A DNA stretch of 55,978 nucleotides from Saprospiraceae bacterium (GTDB lineage Bacteria; Bacteroidota; Bacteroidia; Chitinophagales; Saprospiraceae), in contig JAIXOO010000050.1 of the NCBI GenBank assembly GCA_027486765.1, positions 1-55,978 of the forward strand, read 5' to 3'. Positions 9,489 to 18,157 of this stretch are shown here, in pieces. Every line of letters begins with the position of its first letter. The first letter of the stretch is position 1. Position numbers and translations under genes: made by a program. The notes beneath the pieces were generated by a model. That model saw only the letters and a program-made list of their open reading frames with translations. It was not told where the DNA came from and made no database searches.

Positions 9489-9536
9489 GAACGGATCAGT
9501 TTTAGGTTACCTCAGATTGATCCGTTCTTATCCGTT
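9480..9536. repeat. 19-bp perfect inverted repeat with 19-nt loop
   Basis: The arm at 9480-9498 (AACGGATAAGAACGGATCA) is the exact reverse complement of 9518-9536. The arms can extend inward with weaker pairs. It could be a transcription terminator for the decayed plus-strand gene or a REP-like element. There is no strong T-run directly after it, which argues against a classical terminator. Confidence 0.75.
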
Positions 9537-9680
9537 CCATCCGTTTCATCCGTTTTTCCATCCTGCCGCTTTGGTTGAATTAAATCGAGCAGCAAAGCTG
9601 TGAGCTATCATTATTATTTCTTACTACTCCTTGCTAAAGGGGTGAAAGGATTATAGACCCATCCCGATTGTTGAACCCCC

Positions 9681-9809
9681 AACCGCGGCAGCGGTTGAAT
9701 CTTGAATAGCCGCGGTCGTCCGCGGGTTGAGCGATTTTGCGGGGTTTCGCAACCGCGGCAGCGGTTGAACCAATGGAAGTTCAACCGCTACCAGGATGGC
9801 TACATCCTG
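9681..9809. repeat. cluster of four short hairpins (REP-like)
   Basis: AACCGCGGCAGCGGTT occurs twice (9681-9696 and 9751-9766). Each copy is a 6-bp stem with a GGCA loop. Between them is CCGCGGTCGTCCGCGG (9710-9725). After them is CAGGATGGCTACATCCTG (9792-9809, 7-bp stem, 4-nt loop). Repeated GC-rich palindromes like these, in a GC-poor gap, look like REP/MITE-type elements. Confidence 0.65.
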
Positions 9810-9863
9810 TACATTTTATCGCTATCTCCCCGCTATTCATTGTACTACTGCCACCCTTTCACC

Positions 9864-12338
9864 TCAAAACCGCTGCACCTGAAAATACTGCAACTTTTCC
9901 ACTGCCGCCTTTTGAGCCTTAGGCGCCTTCTCCAAGGCCACTTGCCAACTCTGCTGCAACAACAGCTCCAGGCCCGCAGGCGAAACGCCAGGGTCTCCAG
10001 CCAGTATCTTTTGCAGCGCTTTTAAGAACAAAGCGATGGCACCAGGATCAGCCGCTTCCTGAAACAGGATCAAACTGGCCATCCCACTTTGTTGGCCTTC
10101 CATGGCCCGCAACAATTCTTTGCCACCCAGGGTACTTGAGAGCACCACCACATGTTTCCCGGCCAGAGTCTGGCTTAGACTCACCGAATCCAGGTAAACG
10201 CCCCATTCCTCTTCGGTACGGGTACTGACCTCGATAGTGACCGAAGGCTCCACGGTACTTTTTTCTTCCAGGTCTTTCAGCGCTTTTTCCCACTTTTTCG
10301 CCAGTTTACCCAACTCTTTCCAGGCCTCACCGCTTGGTAGCTCACCCAGGTCTATCTCGGCCAGACTCCCGATTTGTGGCAGTAGGACCGGGGCTTTATA
10401 GTTTTTGTTTAAACAGTTGATGAAATGAATGCGGTGCTGAACGTCTATGGCCACCTCGTTGAGTTCCGCCTGAATGCCCCACAATTCCTCCCATTTGAGG
10501 TCTACATCCACATCCAAATCTGTTTTTGCCTCTACTTCTACTTCCAGGTCTACCTCCAGCTCCGCTTCCTCGTAGCCAATCATGACCGAACGTTCCGTAC
10601 GCAAAAAATAGGCCTTGAGCAGGGAATCGGCCCTGGTGTCAATGACGACCCGACCCTTTGCCTCTGGCAGCCACAACACCGTTGGACCCAGCTGCACCCG
10701 CACCTTTTGCTCAGGGGAGCGCAAGCGACTGACGTAGAGATAACCCAGACTATCGGTGCTGCGCTCGGCCAGCACGAGCCCATATTGTTCTTCAAAGCTG
10801 TATTCGATACTGCCGCCGATTTGTCGATCGACTACAAGCTCAGCATTTACATCAATTTCCAACAGCTCCCACCAGTTTTCCACCTTGTGTAGCACGACCT
10901 TCCGGTCTCCGCGATCCAGGTAACGAAACACAAAATCATTGTCCCGAATGACCTTCAATTCACAGGGTTGAGTTTGTGGCTTCAGCAAATAATCTACCAA
11001 TGCCAACTCTTTCACCACAAATGCGGCAATGCTGGGGTACTGGATTGCTGCCGGGTTAGGGTCCTGCCCTAGGTAACTTTGCACCTCCTGGATGAGGGCA
11101 GCGAGGTCTCTGGCGCTGCTTTTTTTGCCAAAACCCAAGCGCAGCAATTGACCAGCCAGGTATTCCCATTCCTGGTTTAGGGCTTGCTCGGCTTCAAGTA
11201 CCTGCACTTTTTGTTTGCGGGCGCCAAATTCCTGTAAAGCCGCACTGATTACAGCTTCGTCGCTCTTGGCAGCAGCGGGCAACAGTCCCAAAACATGGAG
11301 TTTCCTGGCCCGTTCGGCAAACACCGCCTTGGCCTGAGCCCGGGTTGCGGCATCCATTCGTTCACTCAAGGGCAATTTCTGGGCTTGCTGGAAGGCTTTG
11401 ATGCTTGTCTTGAGCTCGGGGAGCCCGGCCTCAGCCGAGGGTGCCGCATAGCCCAACCGCTCAAATAAGGTCGTGTACTTCTTCAGCATCGGCTGAAAGC
11501 TGAATGTCCTGAGGGCTGCACTGTCCTTTAGCTCAAATTTGCTTGGGATGGACAAGTCGTGCTCCTCGTTGTATTGTTTAATGGCTTGTTGCAGGGCCGC
11601 CTCATTTTTTAGGCCGCCTTGAGCAGGATAATATCCAAGGGTACCCAGTACTTCTTGTTGGAGTAGGCTGTGTTGGAGCAGGTTTTTATTGAATTTTTGT
11701 TCCGCTTTCAGCCTTTTAAAGTCAAAAAGGTACATATCATTACGCAGGGGCTTAACATCGAAGAAATGAGCCCTATTGTAATGATCAAAATAGTTTGGTT
11801 CTGCTTTCAGTGGTGCTGGTTTAGCCTCAGCAGCACTGCGATCTGTCGGTTTTGGACTTGTTTCGACCCTTTTAGGAGGGCTTTTGGGTGCAGGAACCGC
11901 CTCAGGGCTCACCGTTTTTTCCACCAGTCCTTTTAGCATGGGGTCTTTGATGGTTTCCCGATTCGTATTGCTGGATGGTTTTTTGGGAACGGGCGCTGCA
12001 CCAGTGGTTACCCTTGTTTCAAGCAAACTTCTTAGTCTGGGGTCTTTGGTGATTTCTATTTCTATTGTTTTTGGGGCTTTGTGCATAGCATTTTCTGAAA
12101 ACTCCTTGAGCTTCTCTATCATTAGCCTTTCGCTGTTGATGCCGCCCTCCTCCAGCAAAAGCCGCTCCTGGCTCCGCAAGCTCTGGCGCAGCACTTCTCT
12201 TTCCAAACTTGGGGTTACACTTTTGACCGCAGCATTTTCTATAGCTCCTGTAATTAATCTACTGAACTGGCTCAGCCCAATGCTACTATACATCAATGCG
12301 AGCACCAGAATAAGATTGGTTTTTTTCATACTAATCAT
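9864..12338 (-). CDS. secreted protein with PG-binding-like repeats and probable inactive CHAT end
   Basis: This 824-aa protein starts with a signal peptide (Met-Lys-Lys at residue 4, cleavage near GLSQ). The better start may therefore be 12329. A Pro/Lys/Ala-rich linker runs to about residue 180. Next come two segments that resemble peptidoglycan-binding_1 folds (LGTLGYYPAQGG then AALQQAIKQYNEEHDL; LPELKTSIKAFQQAQKLPLS). A middle beta-rich part follows, then a Glu/Asp-Val acidic stretch (EEAELEVDLEVEVEAK). The last ~130 residues follow the CHAT pattern without its catalytic residues: KHVVVLSSTLGG sits where VVLSACxT is expected, and a closing helix region SLILFQEAADPGAIALFLKA follows. I infer a dead CHAT domain. 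It is clearly paralogous to the next gene upstream (12568-14787). Confidence 0.75.
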   Translation of the reverse strand: MISMKKTNLILVLALMYSSIGLSQFSRLITGAIENAAVKSVTPSLEREVLRQSLRSQERLLLEEGGINSERLMIEKLKEFSENAMHKAPKTIEIEITKDPRLRSLLETRVTTGAAPVPKKPSSNTNRETIKDPMLKGLVEKTVSPEAVPAPKSPPKRVETSPKPTDRSAAEAKPAPLKAEPNYFDHYNRAHFFDVKPLRNDMYLFDFKRLKAEQKFNKNLLQHSLLQQEVLGTLGYYPAQGGLKNEAALQQAIKQYNEEHDLSIPSKFELKDSAALRTFSFQPMLKKYTTLFERLGYAAPSAEAGLPELKTSIKAFQQAQKLPLSERMDAATRAQAKAVFAERARKLHVLGLLPAAAKSDEAVISAALQEFGARKQKVQVLEAEQALNQEWEYLAGQLLRLGFGKKSSARDLAALIQEVQSYLGQDPNPAAIQYPSIAAFVVKELALVDYLLKPQTQPCELKVIRDNDFVFRYLDRGDRKVVLHKVENWWELLEIDVNAELVVDRQIGGSIEYSFEEQYGLVLAERSTDSLGYLYVSRLRSPEQKVRVQLGPTVLWLPEAKGRVVIDTRADSLLKAYFLRTERSVMIGYEEAELEVDLEVEVEAKTDLDVDVDLKWEELWGIQAELNEVAIDVQHRIHFINCLNKNYKAPVLLPQIGSLAEIDLGELPSGEAWKELGKLAKKWEKALKDLEEKSTVEPSVTIEVSTRTEEEWGVYLDSVSLSQTLAGKHVVVLSSTLGGKELLRAMEGQQSGMASLILFQEAADPGAIALFLKALQKILAGDPGVSPAGLELLLQQSWQVALEKAPKAQKAAVEKLQYFQVQRF

Positions 12339-12567
12339 CCTATGGGTATTTGGTTTTTAACAGACATTTAAACGAATATGTACATTCAATTTATTTGAAA
12401 AAATTTCATTTATTCTTGGAGATTCTACCAATACTTGGTTTTTATGGATGGAATAGGAGGCTTGCGTCGTGTAGCGCAGAGCAAAACTTCGTGATCGTTG
12501 GTCCGTCGTGGTAAATTATCATTTTGGTGTAGCCAAAATCAAGCGTTTAGTGTTTCAAAATTAACCC

Positions 12568-14787
12568 TTATCGTTGCTCCGACTCCAAGCGATGCACCTG
12601 AAAATACTTCAGCCCCGCCCAGCTCCCTCTTTTCTCCACCGGCACCTTTACCATGGCCAGTTCCAGACTTTGCCACAACAGCTTTTCCAAGGGCACTTCC
12701 TTCCCCGTCGGCGCAGTTTCCATGATCGTGTACAAAGCCTTCAACCAACTCACCGTCACCTGCCCGGAAACCACCTCCGGGAAAACCGTCACTGTGCTCA
12801 ATCCGGTCTTGCCCTGCGTCACGGCCTGCAATAGCTTGGTACCCGGTACCTGCCCGGCGAACACCACGAGGTGTTTACCCGCCAAGGCCCCTTGCAAAGC
12901 CAGCGAATCCAGGTACAGCGCCCACTCTTCGCTCGACTCATTGCCTACCCACACCACCACTGATGCCTCATTCGACTCAGCAGATTCATTACTTTTTTTA
13001 GCGGCTTTTTCCAGCTTCTTGAGCAGCTTTTGTAAACTTTTCAGGTCTTTTTCGCCCAGGTTTTTCCCGGTATGTACAGCAATATCTTTGCGGGTTTTGA
13101 CCTTGGCCAGATCCTCCATGTTGCTGTAGCGCTCATTCAAACAAGTGATGAAATGAATGCTTTGTTGGAATTCTGCCGCCCGGGTATTGAGCGATTGTTG
13201 GATTTGCGCCAGTACCATGGGATCTATCTGCGCTTCAGCACTGCTGCTTTCACGGAGTATTTCATTTTGTACCAGCACCGAATGGCGGGTGCGCAGAAAA
13301 TAGGCCTTCAACACGGTATCTACTGCCGTGCCCACTAGTTTGCCTTCCTTTAAATCAAACGCCAGCGTTTCCTTGCCCAACTGAATCCGCAAGTGTTGGG
13401 CCGGGGTAGGGTAGGGGCTGATGTAGATGTACCCCAGGCTGTCGGTACTGCGCTCCGCCAAGAGCAACCCACATGCTACTTCAAACTCGTGTACAGCCTC
13501 CGTTCCTTTCACCCGCTTACGTACGTTTTTTCGCTCGGCGTCCAGTTCCAGCAGCTCCCAATCTTTTGCCAGCTTGCGCAATACCAGCCTACGGGTGCCC
13601 AAGTCCAGGTAGCGGAAGCTGTATTGGTTTTGGGCAATGAGGTTCAACTCACAGGGCAAATCCCTGGCGCCGAGGATGTAATCCACAAAAGCACGTTCTT
13701 CCTTCAAATAGGACTCAATCCGGGGGTATTGCACTTTGTTTTTGTCTTCCTTCAAATAATCCAATACCTTTCCCGTCAGCTCAATCAGGTCATCAATGGG
13801 GAGGCCAAAACCCAATTCCAGGATCTCCCACATTTTTTCTTTCCAATCCTCGTCCAAGGCTGCTTCCGCGTCCAATATGGTTTCTTCCTGCTGCTCTTTG
13901 CCGTATGCCCATAGGGCTTCGGTGATGGCAGTTTCATCCTGCTCCGCTTCGGCAGGAAGTTTGCCCAAGGCTTTTAATTTTCTGGCCCGCTCCGCAAAAA
14001 TGGCTTCGATTTTTAAGCTCGTGGGCTCGTCAATACGAGAGGTTACCGTCAACTGTAGGGCTTGCTGAAATTTTGCAATTGTTTCCTTTAATTGGGATAT
14101 ACTCGTTCTAGGCTCTATTTTATTATCCCCTTCATTATACCCCAATTGTATGAACAAGGTGGCATAGTCATCCAAGGTCTGTTGAATATTTAGTGTGGAA
14201 AACGCCGCAGTGTCCTTGGATTCAAAATTGTTTTTTAAAGGCAAAGGATGATCTTGATTGAATTGTTCAATGGCTTGTTGGAGTAGGTCATCCCTTTTGC
14301 TATCCGCTACACCATCGTAATAACCTAAGGTGTGTAAAAACGCTTGTTGGACTGCAGTATGCTTTTCCAGCTGGCTCTGAAAGTAACTTTTAAATGCTGG
14401 CCCTTGAGACCAAATTGATATTGTTGGTGAATAGTGTTTTCGTGAAGGGCTAAAATCTATGTGTGGAGCGAGTGGATTGTATTGATTGGGTTTTGAAATT
14501 CGCCCCCCATTGCCGCTTTTATCGCTTTGTTTATCTGGCCAGCCAAATGTCTGTTTATTGCCTTCGCCCCATGGGTTTGGCGCTTTGTTAGGAAAACCTG
14601 GATTGGGCAATTCCCTTAACTTGTATATGTCATCATAATGGTCTAAACCCTTTGGTCGTATTTGATTGAGGCGCTGCAATCTATTGGCTCTTATTTTTCC
14701 AATCGTACTTGGTAGTCTACTCCATTGGCAAGTGCCTAATAAACAATGGAATATCAATATTGTTAAAACTAGGCTAGCCTTTCTCAT
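12568..14787 (-). CDS. secreted paralogue of the 824-aa protein (PG-binding-like, dead CHAT-like end)
   Basis: This 739-aa protein has the same layout as its downstream neighbour. There is a signal peptide (MRKASLVLTILIFHCLLG) and a disordered Asn/Pro/Lys-rich region to about residue 120. PG-binding-like segments follow (LHTLGYYDGVADSKRDDLLQ, FIQLGYNEGDNK, AKFQQALQLTVTSR). The beta-rich middle shares the signature LLAERSTDSLGYIYIS with the neighbour's LVLAERSTDSLGYLYVS. The C-terminal stretch KHLVVFAGQVPG then STVTVFPEV is the CHAT-like region without Cys. The two genes are tandem duplicates, 229 bases apart, and probably separately transcribed. Export plus PG-binding-like modules suggests a periplasmic or cell-wall location. 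Function is unknown. Confidence 0.75.
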   Translation of the reverse strand: MRKASLVLTILIFHCLLGTCQWSRLPSTIGKIRANRLQRLNQIRPKGLDHYDDIYKLRELPNPGFPNKAPNPWGEGNKQTFGWPDKQSDKSGNGGRISKPNQYNPLAPHIDFSPSRKHYSPTISIWSQGPAFKSYFQSQLEKHTAVQQAFLHTLGYYDGVADSKRDDLLQQAIEQFNQDHPLPLKNNFESKDTAAFSTLNIQQTLDDYATLFIQLGYNEGDNKIEPRTSISQLKETIAKFQQALQLTVTSRIDEPTSLKIEAIFAERARKLKALGKLPAEAEQDETAITEALWAYGKEQQEETILDAEAALDEDWKEKMWEILELGFGLPIDDLIELTGKVLDYLKEDKNKVQYPRIESYLKEERAFVDYILGARDLPCELNLIAQNQYSFRYLDLGTRRLVLRKLAKDWELLELDAERKNVRKRVKGTEAVHEFEVACGLLLAERSTDSLGYIYISPYPTPAQHLRIQLGKETLAFDLKEGKLVGTAVDTVLKAYFLRTRHSVLVQNEILRESSSAEAQIDPMVLAQIQQSLNTRAAEFQQSIHFITCLNERYSNMEDLAKVKTRKDIAVHTGKNLGEKDLKSLQKLLKKLEKAAKKSNESAESNEASVVVWVGNESSEEWALYLDSLALQGALAGKHLVVFAGQVPGTKLLQAVTQGKTGLSTVTVFPEVVSGQVTVSWLKALYTIMETAPTGKEVPLEKLLWQSLELAMVKVPVEKRGSWAGLKYFQVHRLESEQR

Positions 14788-15021
14788 GTGAAAATATATG
14801 GATTGAGATTCGTGTAGTTGGATGCTCTATTTCTATGCAATTTATTCTAATATTTTTTTATTGCATAGGTTTTTCTACCAAAACTAGCTGATAATAGATA
14901 AATCCTAGACTGGATGTAAAAGTTTAGCAGCCCACCTCCGATGGAGTGTTAAATTATTTCTACTGGATTTAATATCAAAATTAGTAATCAATCACATTTG
15001 ACATTATGATAATTTTTCACT

Positions 15022-15061
15022 GGCGCTTAATTTGATGATGAGGCGCTTAATTTGATGATGA
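15022..15061. repeat. 20-bp perfect tandem duplication
   Basis: GGCGCTTAATTTGATGATGA occurs twice with no spacer. It lies in a non-coding gap. It may be simple slippage or a paired protein-binding site upstream of the plus-strand nuclease genes. Confidence 0.85.
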
Positions 15062-15136
15062 ACTGTTTGTTACTTATCCAACCGAAACAACCAATGCCTC
15101 CCTAGGCTCTGGCATAGATGTAATACTCCCCGCCAA

Positions 15137-15196
15137 CCCACGGATTTATCCGTGGGAGGCCACCCCACCACCCCAGCCCATGACTTTAGTCATGGG
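15137..15196. repeat. pair of REP-like palindromes
   Basis: Two perfect hairpins share one design: CCCACGGATTTATCCGTGGG (15137-15156) and CCCATGACTTTAGTCATGGG (15177-15196). Each has a 9-bp stem with a TT loop, and 20 bases separate them. The common pattern CCCAYGRNTTTANYCRTGGG and the pairing resemble REP/REPIN elements mobilised by IS200/IS605-like (RAYT) transposases. No such transposase is in the window. Confidence 0.75.
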
Positions 15197-15240
15197 TATA
15201 TGGGGTACATGGGGTACATGGGGTATGGGGTATATGCGGG
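15197..15240. repeat. short imperfect tandem repeat
   Basis: Directly after the second palindrome the sequence repeats a TATGGGG/TACATGGGG unit about five times. It is a low-complexity microsatellite-like tract, possibly generated by slippage next to the hairpins. Confidence 0.6.
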
Positions 15241-15460
15241 TATGTAATCCGCAGCAAAATTATCCTAGATGCTTTCCTTGTAAAATGTAACGAAATTGTT
15301 AATTAAATGTAAAGTTTTCCAAAAGAACATTAAAACTCTCGCGCAATTAGTACACAATCAACTAAATGCCTTATCTTGTACACAAAGAATAGACGACTTA
15401 GAAATTGAGAATTTAGGATACACCATTTCATCATATCTCTTATTTAAAAGTACTACAATA

Positions 15461-16735
15461 ATGGCACTAGACATTTATCAACGAATTTGGAACGCCGATC
15501 AAGAAGGCAATGGATTAAAACCTGTATTAGACACTGCCGACACAAGTAACTTGAACGGTTTTGTCAAAGTCAACTCCAAACTGGATGTTTCAACCCCAGA
15601 ATTGAGAGTGTTACCCGAAGTGTTGATTCCTGATGGCAAAAAGCAAACCTACAATTTCTGTAAAAAGCTTTTTGACAACTACGCACTGAGTGAGAAGGAC
15701 GAAGAAAACGATACCGATGAAGAACGGGAAGAACTACACATTTTCCTCTCTAGCATCATCGATACCCCACCCATGCTGGTGGCCCGCGAATATGTTGCCC
15801 TGCAAACCGGTACTTCTGTAAGCAAAGAACGTTGGTACAATACCCTCATGGAGATGTGGTTCCGCAAGTTTGCTCAAGCTGGCGAGCCCCACCTGTCGGG
15901 TTTTGAACACGTCATCGTAGGCGAACAAGATGGTGCCAAAGCTCAAGGCTACCACTTCTGGTACAAGTATTTTTTGGACGATGGCTTCGCCCGCGAGGTA
16001 GATGGAGTACACGCTGGGCAATTCCCTGGACTGGACGCTGACCGCATTTTTTATTCGGCTACCAAACAAGCCAAAGACCAGCAGCATTATCCCGAAAGTG
16101 TTACCATCTCCTTCAAATGGATGGCCGCTGATTACGACCGCAAAGCCATCCGCCCTTTGACCAAACCCGTTGGCGGCTTTTTTGTAGGTTGTAGTGTTGA
16201 AGGCCTGATGGCCCTCGGCACCATCCGGGCTCATGAGGGCATCAACGCACCCCGCAAGGCGTTCATCAATGGAGCTGAGTACGAATTGAGCTTGTTCAAC
16301 AGCGAAAACAAAAGGCACATCCGGACTTTTTACCCCAAATTCATTCGCGGAGTGGAAATTCCTGATACCGGTCCTACCCCCCCTCCGGTGCCGCCGCCCC
16401 CTGTAGTGAGCAGCAGCATCCGAATCGTGGCGGCACTGATCAACCCTGAAGGCGACGACGTGGGCAAAGAAACCATTACCCTCATCAATATAGGGCGTGC
16501 TCCGGTTCAATTGAGCAACTGGTCCTTCTTGGATAAAAACAACAAACGGTCTTTCTTCTCGATTGAGTCCTTGGGGGCCGGTGAAACGACTCGAATTTTA
16601 CTCGATGGCAAAGCGGTACAACTCTCCAATAGCGGTGGCACCATCCGCTTGCTGAACCACAAAGGAGATGTTGTTCACTTTATCTCTTACAACGAAACGC
16701 AAGCGCGCGAAAATGGCATCACTCAGACTTTCTAG
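15461..16735 (+). CDS. XendoU-family endoribonuclease fused to a lamin-tail domain
   Basis: I place the start at 15461 (MALDIYQRIWNADQ), giving 425 aa; an upstream in-frame ATG at 15296 adds a non-homologous stretch. Residues ~5-300 match the XendoU/EndoU (placental protein 11) endoribonuclease family, which cleaves RNA at uridines. The key motif SGFEHVIVGE gives Glu149, His150 and Glu155. GYHFWYKYF gives the second His (165), 15 residues later as in XendoU. A Lys in SFKW (219) is the likely third catalytic residue. A proline hinge (306-314) leads to a C-terminal immunoglobulin-like lamin-tail domain (LTD, ~318-425; TITLINIGRAPVQLSNWSF). LTDs are often found on exported or surface nucleases, but no signal peptide is seen here. 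A plus-strand EEP-fold gene follows. An antiphage, toxin or RNA-processing role is possible. Confidence 0.85.
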   Translation: MALDIYQRIWNADQEGNGLKPVLDTADTSNLNGFVKVNSKLDVSTPELRVLPEVLIPDGKKQTYNFCKKLFDNYALSEKDEENDTDEEREELHIFLSSIIDTPPMLVAREYVALQTGTSVSKERWYNTLMEMWFRKFAQAGEPHLSGFEHVIVGEQDGAKAQGYHFWYKYFLDDGFAREVDGVHAGQFPGLDADRIFYSATKQAKDQQHYPESVTISFKWMAADYDRKAIRPLTKPVGGFFVGCSVEGLMALGTIRAHEGINAPRKAFINGAEYELSLFNSENKRHIRTFYPKFIRGVEIPDTGPTPPPVPPPPVVSSSIRIVAALINPEGDDVGKETITLINIGRAPVQLSNWSFLDKNNKRSFFSIESLGAGETTRILLDGKAVQLSNSGGTIRLLNHKGDVVHFISYNETQARENGITQTF

Positions 16736-16959
16736 CTGGGTTTCTAATGTATTGGAAGTCATCTCCAAGTTCTTCATTTGGGCCTGGAGATGGCCTCTGC
16801 TTATTTGCCCACTCATTTATCAAGCCAAACCATAGAAAAATACCACTTACTCAGCTTATCAAATCATCAATCTACTGAAAGCTATATACACAGACCTAAT
16901 TACCCTTAGATCCGTCAGTGATTTGGGTCAAAACCGTTGAAAACTTAATTATACATCAT

Positions 16960-17970
16960 ATGGCAACCATAAAACTAAGTGCTTGGAACATCGAGCATGC
17001 CCGCAATCTGCTAGGGCAAAATCTCAATCTCAATTTAACCGCGCGTAAAGCAGGGGTAAAAGCAGAACTCGCCCAAATCGATGCAGATATCCTCTGCATC
17101 ACGGAAGGCGCTCCGAGTTTGGCGCAAATGAAACAATTTGCAAATGAAATTCTGGATGACCGCTATGTACCCATTGATCCTGGAGGCAGCAACGGTCAAC
17201 GTGGTGAACAATGGATTTGGTTTTTGGTCAAGCAAGAATGGGCAGCGCAATGTTCCATCTTGCCCGTAGAGACTTGGCACGATTTCTCCGGGGGCAAAAA
17301 CTGGCGTGTACATCACTGGGGATCGTTTGAGGAAGTTAGCCATAGTCATTACCGTACTCCCCAAGTTTTGGTGATGGATATCTCTGGTCAAAGGGTCGAA
17401 TTCATTGGAGTACACTTTAAAAGCAAATACATCAACCAGGGGAGCTCCATGTGGAACTCTACGAATCAAGAGACCCGAGACGAATTTATCTTGGAATCCT
17501 TAAAAGCTAGGGTGAAATTAGCCACCGAAGCAGCCAACGTACGCCGCTATATTGACCGCAAATTTGAGCAAATCGAAAAACCTGCTATTTTTGTTTTGGG
17601 TGATATGAACGATGGCCCCGGCAAAGAATTATTTGAAGAAAAGTACTTGTTCTTCGATCTCATTGCCAACATTCAGGGGGATGTCTTTGCGGCTACTCGT
17701 TTTCTAAATCATTGTTTGTTTGATTTTCCAGATGAACTGCGCTGGTCAGCCATATTTAATGATTTTGTGACCAATGAATCCAATAAAAAAATCCTGATTG
17801 ATCATATCTTGTTTACTCAGCCCTTGGTCAATTGGAATTTGAACATCTGTGTCGAACCAAATGCAGGTTACATCGAACATGAAATTCACGACCTGGTGAA
17901 TGCTTCCCTTAATAGGAATCAAAAAACCAGCGACCACCGCCCTGTTTCTTTAAAAATTTCTACTCGCTAA
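16960..17970 (+). CDS. endonuclease/exonuclease/phosphatase (EEP) family protein
   Basis: The start is taken at 16960 (MATIKLSAWNIEHARN), giving 336 aa, because EEP domains begin with this strand; the ATG at 16918 adds 14 unrelated residues. Catalytic motifs are in order: AWNIEH with the first Asn, ILCITEG with the metal-binding Glu, FVLGDMNDGPG with the Asp/Asn pair, and the terminal SDHRPVSLKI with the Asp-His. The family (DNase I/exonuclease III fold) hydrolyses phosphodiesters in nucleic acids, lipids or cyclic nucleotides; the substrate here cannot be told. No signal peptide is visible. It follows the XendoU gene by about 225 bases on the same strand and ends before a hairpin-T-run terminator. 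The two form the only plus-strand unit in the window. Confidence 0.85.
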   Translation: MATIKLSAWNIEHARNLLGQNLNLNLTARKAGVKAELAQIDADILCITEGAPSLAQMKQFANEILDDRYVPIDPGGSNGQRGEQWIWFLVKQEWAAQCSILPVETWHDFSGGKNWRVHHWGSFEEVSHSHYRTPQVLVMDISGQRVEFIGVHFKSKYINQGSSMWNSTNQETRDEFILESLKARVKLATEAANVRRYIDRKFEQIEKPAIFVLGDMNDGPGKELFEEKYLFFDLIANIQGDVFAATRFLNHCLFDFPDELRWSAIFNDFVTNESNKKILIDHILFTQPLVNWNLNICVEPNAGYIEHEIHDLVNASLNRNQKTSDHRPVSLKISTR

Positions 17971-18011
17971 AGGCCTTAAACTTCCGATGAGAAGTACTTA
18001 TATCCAAAAGT

Positions 18012-18062
18012 AAATAGGCTGCCCTCGTGGCAGCCCATTTACCTCATTAGTTATCTTTTTTT
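18012..18062 (+). terminator. probable rho-independent terminator of the nuclease pair
   Basis: The arm AAATAGGCTGCC (18012-18023) pairs with GGCAGCCCATTT (18029-18040) around a CTCGT loop, with one mismatch. A T-rich run (18054-18062) follows after a short spacer. It lies 42 bases after the EEP stop codon. Confidence 0.6.
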
Positions 18063-18157
18063 CTCTATAGTCACCCCAAAACCGCCCAACACCAAGCAAT
18101 GCCCGATCGCGACCTCGTCCGCAAAGACCGTCGAAGCAGCCCAGCCTCCCCTCCCCG

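Larger units (their letters stand above)
9311..9863. other. 553-bp intergenic region with gene remnant and hairpins
   Basis: No intact gene. It contains, in order, a plus-strand FGE-sulfatase remnant (9366-9488), a long perfect inverted repeat (9480-9536), short ATCCGTT-like tandem motifs after it (to about 9560), and a cluster of four hairpins (9681-9809). It separates two minus-strand transcription units. Confidence 0.7.
14788..15460. other. 670-bp divergent intergenic region with repeats
   Basis: This lies between the divergently read 739-aa gene and the XendoU gene, and must hold both promoters. It contains a 20-bp tandem duplication (15022-15061), a pair of 9-bp-stem hairpins (15137-15196) and a short GTACATGGG-type tandem repeat (15197-15240). 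An upstream in-frame ATG at 15296 exists, but the peptide it adds (15296-15460) does not look like part of the XendoU domain. Confidence 0.6.

Noticed and set aside
9480-9536. Rho-independent terminator
   Set aside because: Perfect stem but no T-run directly after it on either strand; left as inverted repeat.
10048-10892. Opposite- and alternate-frame open frames inside the 824-aa gene
   Set aside because: No domain, atypical composition; the main frame shows signal peptide and paralogy.
15296-15460. Longer N-terminus for the XendoU protein
   Set aside because: The added 55 residues do not resemble the family, and MALDIYQRIW starts where the domain starts.
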